Shown piece after piece: positions 48,118-58,424 of a DNA stretch of 64,000 nt. A program made the position numbers and the translations under genes. The stretch spans positions 610,618 to 674,617 of the forward strand of contig FUZM01000001.1 of the NCBI GenBank assembly GCA_900167925.1, written 5' to 3'. The notes beneath the pieces were generated by a model, which worked only from the letters and a program-made list of their open reading frames with translations, was not told the DNA's origin and made no database searches. Source of the DNA: Bacteroidales bacterium WCE2008 (lineage in GTDB: Bacteria; Bacteroidota; Bacteroidia; Bacteroidales; UBA932). Every line of letters begins with the position of its first letter. Within the stretch, counting starts at the first letter, position 1.

Positions 48118-48150
48118 AAAGGAGCAGGTCGTGATGATCTGCTCCTTTTT
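48118..48150. terminator. Isolated hairpin with T-tract upstream of SusC gene 1
   Basis: AAAGGAGCAG and CTGCTCCTTT pair around an 11-nt loop; T residues follow on the plus strand and A/T-rich sequence on the other side. No gene ends here on either strand. Confidence 0.6.
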
Positions 48151-48324
48151 ATATGCTGTCTTTCCAAATATATATTACATAAAAAAATATTTTGATAATG
48201 ATTCGTAACTGATTTTCTTGTTTTAGTTATGAATCGTTACGCCGTTTTCGTTTTATTGTATCCAAAAACGCTGAATCCGGCTGAAATAGCTTAATATAAC
48301 GTAGTTTCTGACTGGTTATACTTA

Positions 48325-48356
48325 TTTGCAAAATTGAAATTTGTTTCTAATCTTTG
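48325..48356 (+). promoter_or_regulatory. Putative promoter of SusC/D system 1
   Basis: TTTG (48325-48328) and AATCTTTG (48349-48356, one mismatch to TAnnTTTG) are 20 bp apart, 72 bp before the SusC start. Confidence 0.45.
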
Positions 48357-48428
48357 CACATTCGAATGTTATAAAAACAAACGATTAGTAGTGTATTGGT
48401 ACAAATCTAAAACTTGTATCTGAAAATT

Positions 48429-51400
48429 ATGTTAAAAACTATGGGTAAAAAATCATTTCTTTTGATGCTCTCAATGCTGTTCGTATGCATTGGGGCGTTC
48501 GCCCAAAGCGAAGTTAGCGGTGTCGTCGTATCCGCTGATGACCAGTCTCCAATCGCTGGTGTCGTAGTATCCGTTCAGGGAGCTACAAATGGTACCATGA
48601 CTGATGAGAATGGTGCTTATTTCATCAAAGCCGACAAAGACGCGACACTTTTGTTTTCATGCCTTGGTTTCAAGGAAGTTTCGGTCCCTGTTGAGGGAAG
48701 ACGCATTGTCAATGTCTCTCTTGTCCAGGACAATCTTTTGATCGACGAATCAGTTGTTACTGCCGTTGGTATCCAGCGTTCAGAGCGTTCCCTCGGTTAT
48801 TCCGTAACCAAGGTGGATGCTGATGAAGCTATCCAGAAGGCTGAGCCGGACCTTCTCCGTGCTCTTGATGGAAAGATTGCAGGTGTCAATGTTTCCGCTC
48901 CTTCCGGAGATGCCGGTGGTGCAACCCGTATAACTATCCGTGGTAACTCATCCTTCCTCGGAAACAACCAGCCTCTTTATGTCGTTGACGGTGTGCCTTA
49001 CAGTAATGAAGGTATGGGATCCCGCGACCGTGCTGGCGAAATCGGCGCAGCCTTCACCTCAGGTCTTTCAACTCTCGACCCTAATGACATCGAGTCAATG
49101 AACGTGCTCAAGGGTGCAGCCGCAGCCGTTCTTTACGGTTCACGTGCCGCCAACGGTGTCGTGGTTATTACGACCAAGTCAGGTTCCCACAGCAAGAAAG
49201 CCAATAAGGGCTACACTGTAACCTATACCGGTTCTGTCGCTCTTGAGACTATCGGTGCTCTCCCTGATTACCAGAACAAGTATGGTCAGGGTTCCAACTT
49301 CAATATCGGAGGTGCCAATGGTTCTTGGGGTGCTCCTTTCACGGAAGGCGCTACAATTCCAATGTATTCTGATATTGCTGCAGAGTATCCGGGTCTCGCC
49401 CTCGAGCTTTATCCTGACCTTGAGGGAAAGATTCCGTACAAGGCCTATCCTAACAACGTTAAGGATCTGTTCCGTACCGGAGTCCTTTCTGACCATTCTG
49501 TCAACCTTCAGAGTGTGAATGATAAGGGTAACTTCAACGTCACCTTATCATATACGGACCAGAATAGCTATATCCCTGGTTCCGATTTCGACCGTTATGC
49601 ATTCAGCGTCGGCGGAAACCAGCAGCTCAATGACCGTCTCAGAATCGGTGGCAGTCTCGCTTATACCTATACGACTCAGGACAGCCCTCTTTATGGAAAT
49701 AACCAGTCAAGCGCCGAACTCGGTGGTCAGTCATCCCTTGCCCGTGCATTCATAATGCCTCGTAGCTGGGATATCCAGAATTTCCCTTATCAGACCCTCG
49801 ACGGAAGCAACCTTCTTTTCCAGCTTTCTTCACAGGCCAATAACCCTTACTGGGCATGGAAGAACGATAAAGTCGCTTCTGTCCAGAGAAGAACGGTAGC
49901 CAATTTCAATTTTACCTATAAGATCCTCGATTGGCTTTCTTTCGACTATACTGTCGGTTATAATGATTATGACAATGACGCAAGAACAGTCATCAACCTC
50001 GGTTCCCGCGGATATGCAGGCAAGGGTTTCATCAGAAAGAGAAACTATAGCCATGATGCTCTTGAGCAGACAGTGCTCCTTACCGCGGAGAAGCAGATAG
50101 AGGATTTCAATGTCCGTGCAACCCTCGGTCATAACTATAACCAGACTACTTGGGAGACCGAGCAGTATGATGGACTGGAGATTGTCAACAAGAACATCTT
50201 CAGCATAGGAAATACCAAGAGTCAAAAAGGCGCCGAAGAGTATAGACGTTTCCGCAAGTGGGGCTTATTTGCCGATGTCCTTCTTAACTACAAGGACTGG
50301 GCCTTCCTCAACCTCTCGGGACGTATGGACAAGTCTTCCACTCTTCCTTTGAAGAACAATACTTACTTCTACCCGGCAGTCTCTGCTTCTGTAGTGTTCA
50401 CAGAGGCACTCGATATCAAGAGCAGCGTGCTTAACTTCGGTAAGGTGCGTGCCAGCTGGGCCAAGGTAGGTAATGATGCTTCTCCTTATTACAATAATGG
50501 AACCTATGTCACCGGTTATCCATATATGGGACAGCCTCTTATGGAACTTCCTACGACTCTTTACGACGAGAACCTTTCTCCTGAGTTTACCTCGGAGTTT
50601 GAGACTGGTCTTGAGTTGAAGCTATTCGACGGCAGAATCGGATTCGACGGTACTTTCTATAACCGTATCTCAGAGGATCAGATCGGACAGAAGACATCTG
50701 CACCTTCTACCGGATATGGCAGTTACGTCACCAACTTCGGTTCTATCCGCAACAGAGGATATGAGCTCGGTCTCGATCTCTATCCTGTCGTATCCGCAGA
50801 CTTCAGCTGGAGTATCTATACTACCTTCACCCAGAACAAGTCCAAGGTCCTCAGCCTTGCTGAAGGCGTTGATAAGATCAATGTCGGAGGCGACTTCGCC
50901 AATCCTAAGCCTGTCCTTGTAGTAGGCCAGCCTTATGGTATCCTTGAAGGCGAGAAGCTTGCCCGTGATGACGAAGGCAATCCTCTCGTAGATCCTTCAA
51001 CCGGTATGTATATCAACGACAAGGAGTATGGTTTCATCGGAGATCCAAATCCTGATTACAAGGTATCAATGATCAACACCTTCAAGTGGAAAGGACTTTC
51101 TCTTGGAGTAATGTTCGACTTCCAGAAGGGCGGTTGCGTTTATTCAACCTATCTTACAGACCTTCTCGGCCGTGGTGTGACCAAGGATACGGAGGACCGT
51201 CTCGGTTCCAGAATAATCCCTGGTGTATATGGCAATCCTAATACTCTGGAGCCTTATCTTGATGAAAACAATAATAAGATTCCGAATACTACAGCAATTG
51301 CCGAGGCCGACCTCTGGTTCTCAAGCGGAACATATTCTACCTACGCTATCAACTCTTGTGACGAGGTAGCAACCTATGATGCGACAGTACTCCGTCTCCG

Positions 51401-51635
51401 CGAGGTTACTTTGTCCTATGCACTTCCTAAGAAGCTTATTGCCAAGCTTCCTCTTTCCGGAGTTGAATTCGGTATTGTAGGAAGGAACCTCTGGTTCTAC
51501 GCTCCTAATGTACCAAAGTATTCAAACTATGATCCGGTTGTGAACTCTTATGGTGAGACCAACGTCCAGGGTATCGACTATACTTCTGCTCCGTCTACCA
51601 GAAGATTTGCATTCAATGTCAAGTTAACCTTCTAA
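48429..51635 (+). CDS. SusC/RagA-family TonB-linked outer-membrane protein 1
   Basis: This protein of about 1068 residues has a signal peptide ending AFAQ, a carboxypeptidase-like domain (SGVVVSADDQSPIAGVVV...), a plug with the SusC signature (LLRALDGKIAGVNV, TRITIRGNSSFLGNNQPLYVVDGVP, LKGAAAAVLYGSRAANGVVVITTKSG) and a 22-strand-type barrel ending RRFAFNVKLTF. The ATG at 48429 or 48441 is the likely start; the frame runs to a TTG further upstream. It forms the nutrient channel with the SusD-like lid encoded 11 bp downstream. No glycosidase is linked, so the substrate is unknown. Confidence 0.95.
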   Translation: MLKTMGKKSFLLMLSMLFVCIGAFAQSEVSGVVVSADDQSPIAGVVVSVQGATNGTMTDENGAYFIKADKDATLLFSCLGFKEVSVPVEGRRIVNVSLVQDNLLIDESVVTAVGIQRSERSLGYSVTKVDADEAIQKAEPDLLRALDGKIAGVNVSAPSGDAGGATRITIRGNSSFLGNNQPLYVVDGVPYSNEGMGSRDRAGEIGAAFTSGLSTLDPNDIESMNVLKGAAAAVLYGSRAANGVVVITTKSGSHSKKANKGYTVTYTGSVALETIGALPDYQNKYGQGSNFNIGGANGSWGAPFTEGATIPMYSDIAAEYPGLALELYPDLEGKIPYKAYPNNVKDLFRTGVLSDHSVNLQSVNDKGNFNVTLSYTDQNSYIPGSDFDRYAFSVGGNQQLNDRLRIGGSLAYTYTTQDSPLYGNNQSSAELGGQSSLARAFIMPRSWDIQNFPYQTLDGSNLLFQLSSQANNPYWAWKNDKVASVQRRTVANFNFTYKILDWLSFDYTVGYNDYDNDARTVINLGSRGYAGKGFIRKRNYSHDALEQTVLLTAEKQIEDFNVRATLGHNYNQTTWETEQYDGLEIVNKNIFSIGNTKSQKGAEEYRRFRKWGLFADVLLNYKDWAFLNLSGRMDKSSTLPLKNNTYFYPAVSASVVFTEALDIKSSVLNFGKVRASWAKVGNDASPYYNNGTYVTGYPYMGQPLMELPTTLYDENLSPEFTSEFETGLELKLFDGRIGFDGTFYNRISEDQIGQKTSAPSTGYGSYVTNFGSIRNRGYELGLDLYPVVSADFSWSIYTTFTQNKSKVLSLAEGVDKINVGGDFANPKPVLVVGQPYGILEGEKLARDDEGNPLVDPSTGMYINDKEYGFIGDPNPDYKVSMINTFKWKGLSLGVMFDFQKGGCVYSTYLTDLLGRGVTKDTEDRLGSRIIPGVYGNPNTLEPYLDENNNKIPNTTAIAEADLWFSSGTYSTYAINSCDEVATYDATVLRLREVTLSYALPKKLIAKLPLSGVEFGIVGRNLWFYAPNVPKYSNYDPVVNSYGETNVQGIDYTSAPSTRRFAFNVKLTF

Positions 51636-51646
51636 TTGCTGAAAAA

Positions 51647-53314
51647 ATGAAAAGAAAGATATTTAACATCCTGGGCACGGCACTTGTAGCCCTTTCCCTC
51701 GGAAGTTGCAGTCTTGACATAAACAAGGACCCGTATGATGTAACTGAGCTCGATATCGAGCAGCTTCTTACTGCTGCCGAATACGAGACTGCATATACAT
51801 ACGGTCCTGGAGATTATCTGAACTCGAACTTCTCTTCTTATGTCCACCATACTGTCAGCCGAGAGACAGACAACTATTCGCTTGACGCAGGATATTCTAC
51901 ACTGACCAATACTTGGAGCCAGTTGTATCGTTACGGAATCAAGAATACCGATAAGCTTATCGAAGTCGGCGAAGCCGAAGGCGAATCTTATTATGCCGGT
52001 ATAGGCAGAGTCCTTCGGGCATATCTTTATCTTGGCGCTACTGACCTGTGGGGAGACATTCCTTACAGCCAGGCCAACAATCCTGAATTCATCACTCCGG
52101 AACTCGACAAGAGCGCCGATATCTACAACGACCTTCTCAAGAGCCTTGATACGGCTATCGCCAATTTCAAGGATAAGGAGGCTGCAAATGCCCATAAGCC
52201 TGGCGCTAACGATCTCTTCTACAACGGAGATGTCGAGAAGTGGATCAAAGCTGCAAATACGCTCAAACTCCGTATCCTGGTTCAGTCCCGTCTGGCCAAG
52301 GATGAGATTGAGGGATGGCAGTCAGCTCTTACTGCTCTTGTTGCAGAAGGCAACTTCATCGGTAACGGCGAAGACCTTCAGTTCCCTCATTCTTCAGCTA
52401 CAACTCCTTCCGATGAAAGGAATAAGGGTTATGTAGAAGAGTATCAGGGTGGTCAGAAAGGAAACTGGATCAGCCCATGGCTTTACGAAACAATGAGTGG
52501 TCTTACCTGCAACTTCAAAGACAATCCTCTCAGAAGTATCAAGGACCCTCGCCGCAGCTATTACTGGTACAATCAGAGCACTGCTACATCTGATGCCAGC
52601 AATATCACTGACTACCGTGATGGTGCTTTCGTCTCTATCATGATGGGCTCCAACTCCGGATATACAAGTGGTAGCCAGGAGTCAAGCATGACAGCTCTCG
52701 GCATTTATCCGATCGGTGGTAAATTTGATGCAGGAAATGGCGGCAAGATCACTTCTAAGGACGGTAGCGGCTGCGCTCCGGACAAGATGGTTCAGGCTTA
52801 TTCTGTTCCTTTCATGCTTGCAGAACTTGTTCTCGCAGGAGAAATCAATGGAGATGCCAAAAAATACCTCGAAGATGGTATCAAGGCTTCGATTGCCCAT
52901 GTCAACGCAGTTACTAAGCTTTGCGACGCTTCTGCCCCGCTTATCTCTTCGGCTGATGCGCAGAAGCTTGTGGACGAAGTCAATGAAAAATTTGACGCTG
53001 CTTCCGCTGAAGGAAAGCTTGAGATCGTCATGACAGAGAAATGGATTGCCAACTTCTATAACCCTATCGAGGCTTACAACGATATCCGTCGTACCGGTTA
53101 TCCTAAGCTTTTCAAGGGTGACGAGAATAATATGGGATGGACACCTTACGCCCAGACTGTTGAGGCAACCCCGAGTCTTTCCTCTTTTGAACTTGTCACT
53201 ATCCTGGATTATCCTAGAATACTCTGGTATCCTCAGAATGAGGTAGACACAAACCCTAACGTTTCCAACTCTTCAAGGAACGTTGCCGTCAAGACTGTGT
53301 TCTGGGACAAGTAG
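51647..53314 (+). CDS. SusD/RagB-family nutrient-binding lipoprotein 1
   Basis: This 555-residue surface lipoprotein has LGSC at the lipobox (Cys21). The SusD-like helical N-terminal domain has TPR-like pairs (LRAYLYLGATDLWGDIPYSQA), and the C-terminal MTEKWIANFYNPIEAYNDIRRTGYPKL is typical of the second SusD-like subfamily. It caps the SusC-like channel and binds the imported ligand. It is flanked by SusC and a small lipoprotein in one operon. Confidence 0.95.
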   Translation: MKRKIFNILGTALVALSLGSCSLDINKDPYDVTELDIEQLLTAAEYETAYTYGPGDYLNSNFSSYVHHTVSRETDNYSLDAGYSTLTNTWSQLYRYGIKNTDKLIEVGEAEGESYYAGIGRVLRAYLYLGATDLWGDIPYSQANNPEFITPELDKSADIYNDLLKSLDTAIANFKDKEAANAHKPGANDLFYNGDVEKWIKAANTLKLRILVQSRLAKDEIEGWQSALTALVAEGNFIGNGEDLQFPHSSATTPSDERNKGYVEEYQGGQKGNWISPWLYETMSGLTCNFKDNPLRSIKDPRRSYYWYNQSTATSDASNITDYRDGAFVSIMMGSNSGYTSGSQESSMTALGIYPIGGKFDAGNGGKITSKDGSGCAPDKMVQAYSVPFMLAELVLAGEINGDAKKYLEDGIKASIAHVNAVTKLCDASAPLISSADAQKLVDEVNEKFDAASAEGKLEIVMTEKWIANFYNPIEAYNDIRRTGYPKLFKGDENNMGWTPYAQTVEATPSLSSFELVTILDYPRILWYPQNEVDTNPNVSNSSRNVAVKTVFWDK

Positions 53315-53339
53315 TTCAACCAAAGTAAATCAAGAGATT

Positions 53340-54266
53340 ATGAAAATCAATAAGATATTTGCAATGATTGCGCTCGGAGCCCTTTTCTGCGGCTGCGATC
53401 AGAAGCTCCCTTACGATCTCGAAGGGACAGAGCACGGTGTCGTGATATCTATCAGCAAGGTTCCTGGATCTGATGGAATCCTGTCGACAGATATGAACTC
53501 CGGAAACTATAAAGTCAAGCTTGATGTTCCTGTATATCAGGGAGACTATTCAATGCTTGAGGATGCTCAGATAATGGCTGTCTATACCGATGGTAACAAG
53601 AAAAAGAAGAGTGCTATAGTAGTGGATGGCATCAAGTCTTTCCCTACTGAGGTCGATATCGACATCAAGGCCGTAGCCGCCAAACTTGGTATCAACAGCA
53701 TAGAGGTTGGTGACAGAATTGAATACACCCCTTGCTATACTCTTAAGAGTGGTACTCAGGTAAACGGATGGTCTGAACTTGGCGGATTCAACAATACGAA
53801 TTTCACCTCCTGGAAACTTGCAGATGGCTCCCCGGTAGCTTATAGAGTTTCCTATACTGCTTTCGCTCCGTTCTACAAAGAGCATTATAAGGGGGACGCC
53901 GTTCCTTATACAACTCTCGGAGGAGATGAAGGTACTGTAAAAGTAACCCAGATTGATGAAAAACCTGCTGCAGAATGGATTCCTGCCGGAGTGACTGAGG
54001 ACGATCTTGTCGGACTCAAGATCGAAGGTGATATCTGGTGTGGTGGAGATACTTTCAAAGTCTGGATTAATACAACAGATTTTACAGTCATAGTCCCGGA
54101 TCAGGTAATCAGGACAGGTTTTACATTGTCACCTGGTACATTTGACTGTGAGATTACTAACGGAGAAGGTGAAGTCGATACTCTTGCAGAAACCGTTACT
54201 TTCTACTTCTACTCTGTATGGGGTATATATACCCTTGGGGATGATACTATTACTATTCAGTTCTAA
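53340..54266 (+). CDS. PUL-associated surface lipoprotein, unknown family
   Basis: This 308-residue lipoprotein has the signal MKINKIFAMIALGALFCGC (Cys19) and a beta-rich body with no catalytic motif I can identify. By position after SusCD it resembles SusE/SusF-type ligand-binding accessories. The start at 53340 gives the clean lipoprotein signal; the frame is open upstream into the SusD 3' end. It is 25 bp after SusD and ends 40 bp before a strong terminator. Ligand and fold are unknown. Confidence 0.75.
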   Translation: MKINKIFAMIALGALFCGCDQKLPYDLEGTEHGVVISISKVPGSDGILSTDMNSGNYKVKLDVPVYQGDYSMLEDAQIMAVYTDGNKKKKSAIVVDGIKSFPTEVDIDIKAVAAKLGINSIEVGDRIEYTPCYTLKSGTQVNGWSELGGFNNTNFTSWKLADGSPVAYRVSYTAFAPFYKEHYKGDAVPYTTLGGDEGTVKVTQIDEKPAAEWIPAGVTEDDLVGLKIEGDIWCGGDTFKVWINTTDFTVIVPDQVIRTGFTLSPGTFDCEITNGEGEVDTLAETVTFYFYSVWGIYTLGDDTITIQF

Positions 54267-54306
54267 ATAGAGTCGGAAATAACGCTGTTTATTCAGCTTT
54301 CTTTAA

Positions 54307-54341
54307 AGAGACATCCGGATTAATCCGGATGTCTCTTTTTT
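54307..54341 (+). terminator. Terminator of SusC/D operon 1
   Basis: Perfect 30-nt palindrome (AGAGACATCCGGATT and its complement) followed by TTTTTT. Confidence 0.95.
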
Positions 54342-54725
54342 GCAATATCGATTGATTTGCAATATAAGTGTCTGATATGTATTTGGTTGTGTGCGTCTAA
54401 AATAATCCTAACGTTTGAATATTCTAATTAACTGATACACAGATGTTTACTTTTGGGCGTTAGATTTGATTCTAATGGGTATGAGCAAATAGTGCCTTCC
54501 AGGGCGTTTCTGGGGCGTTTTTAGAGCGAACTCCCGTTATGGTATAAAAGCCCGGATTTGCATATGGTAGTTATGGAAAGCACGATGCATATATAGTAGA
54601 ATGCTTGGGATGATTATTCACATGGCGTTTTTGGAAACGATGTTGTAACCTTCACTTTCTAATGTAGGAATCATTACACATTTGTTTTTTTGCTTCATAG
54701 GAAGTACAGGATTGCTTACTGCGAC

Positions 54726-54755
54726 AAGCGGGTCAAAAAAGACCCGCTTTTTTTA
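54726..54755 (+). terminator. Orphan rho-independent terminator
   Basis: AAGCGGGTC pairs with GACCCGCTT around an A6 loop and is followed by a T-run. The nearest upstream gene already ends in its own terminator 385 bp earlier. Confidence 0.9.
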
Positions 54756-54891
54756 TTTGCTTTTGTTTTTTATGGATTTGGGGTCTTTTGGTTACAGATT
54801 GAAAGTGCAATTGGTATAAAAGTCGATTTTTTATATACACAAAAACGTTTTAGAGCCTCGTGGAGCATAGTTTGGCGCTGATTTGCGCGTG

Positions 54892-54922
54892 TTGCAAATA
54901 TCATAATTAATAACTTTATTTG
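54892..54922 (+). promoter_or_regulatory. Putative promoter of SusC/D system 2
   Basis: TTG (54892-54894) and TTTATTTG (54915-54922, one mismatch to TAnnTTTG) are 20 bp apart. The leader to the start codon would be about 135 nt. Confidence 0.4.
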
Positions 54923-55062
54923 CAGAAATATTGAGAAGATGGCTTATAGATGTAGGCGTCGGATTACAGTTTTTAACTTTTCCTCGCTTACTTTTATTGG
55001 CCATTGCTTTTCACTTTTGGGGGAATAATAATACTCATTTAATATTGTTTTAATCATTGCTT

Positions 55063-58000
55063 ATGGAAAAAATCAAGTTTTTTCTCGCGGCATTGCTGGT
55101 TTTTGTCTCTGTAGGACTCATGTCAGCCCAGAACCGTACGATTACGGTAAAAGGTAACGTGACTACAGCTGTAGACGGCCAGCCGGCTCCAGGTGCCTAT
55201 GTATCGGTAGAAGGCACTTCAGTTGGTACGGTTACTGATCTGGACGGTAATTTCCAGATCGACAATGTACCAGCTTCCGCTAAGTGGATAGTTGTAAGCT
55301 ATCTTGGTTACAAGGATGCCCGTGTCGCTATTACCGCCAACATTCAGGTAGCTCTCGAAGATGATTCCGAGATGCTCGAAGGTGCAATCGCTACTGGTAT
55401 GTACAATGTGGACCGTCGACTCAACACAGGATCTGCCGCTAAGATCGATGCTGCTGAGGCCAAACTCGACGGTATCGCCGATATCAGCCGTTCCCTCGAG
55501 GGACGTGTGGCCGGTGTGTCTGTGCAGAACGTATCCGGTACATTCGGTACTGCCCCTAAGATCCGCGTCCGCGGTGCTACTTCTATTTATGGCTCATCCA
55601 AGCCTCTTTGGGTTGTGGATGGTGTGATCATGGAGGATGTCGTTGAAGTCAGCGCTGACGATCTCTCGTCAGGTGACGCCAACACCCTTATCTCTTCTGC
55701 AATCGCAGGTCTCAACTCCGACGATATCGAGAGCTTCGATATCCTCAAGGATGGTTCCGCTACTTCCATTTATGGTGCGCGCGCCATGGCCGGTGTGATT
55801 GTCGTTACGACCAAGAAGGGTAAGGCCGGTCAGAACCGCCTCAGCTATACAGGTGAGTACACCATGCGTCTGAAGCCAAGCTACAGCACATTCAACATAA
55901 TGAACTCTCAGGACCAGATGGCTGTTTATCAGGAAATCCAGCAGAAGGGCTTCCTTGCTTATGCCGGTACTGCCAACGCCTCGAACTCCGGAGTATATGG
56001 AAAGATGTACCAGCTTATCAGCCAGTATAATGCGACTTTAGGCAAGTTCGGTCTCCAGAATACTGACGAGGCCAAGATTGCTTATCTCCGTGCTGCTGAG
56101 TACAGGAATACCGACTGGTTCGACAGGCTGTTTACATATAATATCCAGCACAATCATTCTGTCAGCCTTTCCGGCGGTACTGAAAAGCTGAATTTCTACG
56201 CTTCTCTCTCCCTTCTCGATGATGCAGGATGGTCTTTGCAGAGCGATGTCAACAGATATACCCTCAACCTCAATGCGTCCTACAAGATTTCCGACAAGTT
56301 GTCTTTGAATGTAATCGGTAACGGTTCGCATCGTACACAGAGGGCTCCTGGAACTTTGAATGCAGAGGTTGATGCAGTTTCGGGCGAGGTAAAGCGTGAT
56401 TTCGATATCAACCCTTATTCTTACGCTCTGAACACATCCAGGACTCTCGATCCGAATGTGTTCTATACCCGTAATTATTCTCCTTTCAATATTATCCACG
56501 AGTTGGATAACAACTATCTCGACATTGACGTCGATGAACTCCGTATCCAGGGCGAACTTAAGTTCAAGCCGACAAAAGGTCTTGAACTCAGCGTTCTCGC
56601 CGCTACCAAGTCTACCTCGACTTCTCAGGAGCATTACATCAAGGATACCGCCAACCAGGCTCTTGCTTATAGAGAGCTGAGTACTCCGGACATAAGGGAT
56701 AACAACCCTTTCCTTTACAGGGATCCTGATCATCCGAACGCGTATAAGATCACCGTCCTTCCTGTCGGCGGTGTGTTCGAGCGCAAAACGAACGCTTTCA
56801 AAGGCTGGGACTTCCGTACTACTGCAAGCTACAGCAATACATTCAATAATGTCCATATACTGAACCTTTTCGCCGGCGCCGAGGCCAATAACGTGAACCG
56901 TCATGCTACATGGTTCCGTGGCTGGGGCATGATGTATGATAAGGGAGAGAAGGCTATGTATGACTATAGGATATTCAAGAAGGGTGTCGAGGATAACAGC
57001 GACTACTATACTCTCGAGAATACTATAGCCAGGACAGCAGCGTTCTTCGCCAATGCGACATATTCATACAAGGGAAAATATACAATCAACGGTACTGCCC
57101 GTTATGAGGGTACCAACAGCTTGGGTAAGGCCCGTAGCGCCAGATGGCTTCCTACATGGAACGTGTCCGGAGCCTGGAATGCTCATGAGGAAAGTTTCAT
57201 GAGAGACCTCTATCCTACTGTTTCTCACCTTTCCCTCAAGACTTCATATTCCCTCACCGGAGACCGCGGTCCTTCATACGTTACGAACGCAGAGGAGAAT
57301 ATCAACTATCGTAATCCTTGGAGACCGTCCGCCTCTACCAAAGAGAGCGCTCTCTATATTGTCGATCTTGCCAACGAAGAGCTTACTTATGAGAAGAAGC
57401 ACGAGTTCAATATCGGTATCGAGACTGGTTTCCTCGACAATAGAATCAACTTTGCCGCAGACTGGTATACCCGTAACAACTATGACCTTATCGGACCTGT
57501 CATCACTCAGGGTATCGGTGGTCAGATCGAAAAGTACGGTAACGTCGCTTCGATGAAGTCCGATGGTTATGAGTTGTCTCTCACCACTACCAACATAAAG
57601 AATAAAGATTTCAGTTGGACGACCAACCTGGTCTTCTCCCATTCTCATAACAAGATCACCGAACTTGAGAACAAGTCCCGTATGATGGATCTTATTTCAG
57701 GTACTGGTTTCGCAAGAGAGGGCTACCCGGTACGAAGCCTGTTCTCGATCAAGTTCATGGGACTTAATTCCGAGGGACTTCCTACTTTCATCAATGAGGA
57801 CGGTGATGTCACTATCTCTGATATCTATTTCCAGACCCGTGACTCCAAATCTCTTGAGAACCTCGTTTATTCAGGTAGCGTGGATCCTACTGATGTGGGT
57901 TCCCTGGGAAATATCTTCACTTATAAGAATTTCAAACTCAACGTATTCGTCACATTCTCGTTCGGTAATGTCATCCGTCTCGATCCTGTATTCTCTGACG

Positions 58001-58416
58001 AGTATACTGATCTTGTCGCCATGCCAAAGGAATTCGCAGACCGTTGGGCTGTCCCGGGTGATGAGAACATAACTAACATCCCTGTCATATCCAGCAGATG
58101 GATGAACCATTACTACGAGGCTAATTCTAATTCAAGGCTCAGCTATGCATACAATGCATACAACTATTCTACCGAGCGTATAGCCAAGGGTGACTTCATC
58201 CGTATGAAGGAGATATCTCTTTCCTATGACTTCCCTAAGAAGGTTGCAGAAACTCTTAACGTCAGCAACCTTGGTCTGAAGCTTCAGGCGACCAATCTTT
58301 TCCTTATCTATGCTGATAAGAAGCTGAATGGCCAGGACCCTGAATTCTTCAATACCGGTGGTGTGGCTGTCCCACTTCCTAAGCAGTTTACCCTCACCTT
58401 AAGAATCGGTTTTTAA
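55063..58416 (+). CDS. SusC/RagA-family TonB-linked outer-membrane protein 2
   Basis: This protein of 1117 residues has a signal peptide ending LMSAQ, a carboxypeptidase-like domain (VKGNVTTAVDGQPAPGAYV), a plug (SLEGRVAGVSVQ, KIRVRGATSIYGSSKPLWVVDG, ILKDGSATSIYGARAMAGVIVV) and a barrel ending PKQFTLTLRIGF. The ATG at 55063 is preferred; a TTG 6 bp upstream is also in frame. It heads a five-gene operon with SusD, a zinc metallopeptidase, a DUF4302 lipoprotein and a BACON lipoprotein. That arrangement recurs in Bacteroidetes and is suggestive of (glyco)protein-derived substrates. Confidence 0.95.
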   Translation: MEKIKFFLAALLVFVSVGLMSAQNRTITVKGNVTTAVDGQPAPGAYVSVEGTSVGTVTDLDGNFQIDNVPASAKWIVVSYLGYKDARVAITANIQVALEDDSEMLEGAIATGMYNVDRRLNTGSAAKIDAAEAKLDGIADISRSLEGRVAGVSVQNVSGTFGTAPKIRVRGATSIYGSSKPLWVVDGVIMEDVVEVSADDLSSGDANTLISSAIAGLNSDDIESFDILKDGSATSIYGARAMAGVIVVTTKKGKAGQNRLSYTGEYTMRLKPSYSTFNIMNSQDQMAVYQEIQQKGFLAYAGTANASNSGVYGKMYQLISQYNATLGKFGLQNTDEAKIAYLRAAEYRNTDWFDRLFTYNIQHNHSVSLSGGTEKLNFYASLSLLDDAGWSLQSDVNRYTLNLNASYKISDKLSLNVIGNGSHRTQRAPGTLNAEVDAVSGEVKRDFDINPYSYALNTSRTLDPNVFYTRNYSPFNIIHELDNNYLDIDVDELRIQGELKFKPTKGLELSVLAATKSTSTSQEHYIKDTANQALAYRELSTPDIRDNNPFLYRDPDHPNAYKITVLPVGGVFERKTNAFKGWDFRTTASYSNTFNNVHILNLFAGAEANNVNRHATWFRGWGMMYDKGEKAMYDYRIFKKGVEDNSDYYTLENTIARTAAFFANATYSYKGKYTINGTARYEGTNSLGKARSARWLPTWNVSGAWNAHEESFMRDLYPTVSHLSLKTSYSLTGDRGPSYVTNAEENINYRNPWRPSASTKESALYIVDLANEELTYEKKHEFNIGIETGFLDNRINFAADWYTRNNYDLIGPVITQGIGGQIEKYGNVASMKSDGYELSLTTTNIKNKDFSWTTNLVFSHSHNKITELENKSRMMDLISGTGFAREGYPVRSLFSIKFMGLNSEGLPTFINEDGDVTISDIYFQTRDSKSLENLVYSGSVDPTDVGSLGNIFTYKNFKLNVFVTFSFGNVIRLDPVFSDEYTDLVAMPKEFADRWAVPGDENITNIPVISSRWMNHYYEANSNSRLSYAYNAYNYSTERIAKGDFIRMKEISLSYDFPKKVAETLNVSNLGLKLQATNLFLIYADKKLNGQDPEFFNTGGVAVPLPKQFTLTLRIGF

Positions 58417-58424
58417 TCTGGAGG

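Larger units (their letters stand above)
54342..55062. other. 720-bp intergenic region between SusCD operons
   Basis: No protein gene is credible. A second strong terminator (54726-54755) closes a transcript that does not correspond to any gene, and a putative promoter for the next SusC lies at 54892-54922. Repeated GGCGTTT words occur between 54510 and 54640. An unannotated small RNA could lie between the two terminators. Confidence 0.5.

Noticed and set aside
54690..54881. 63-codon plus-strand frame in the SusCD intergenic region
   Set aside because: It runs through a strong rho-independent terminator and starts with a non-ATG codon.
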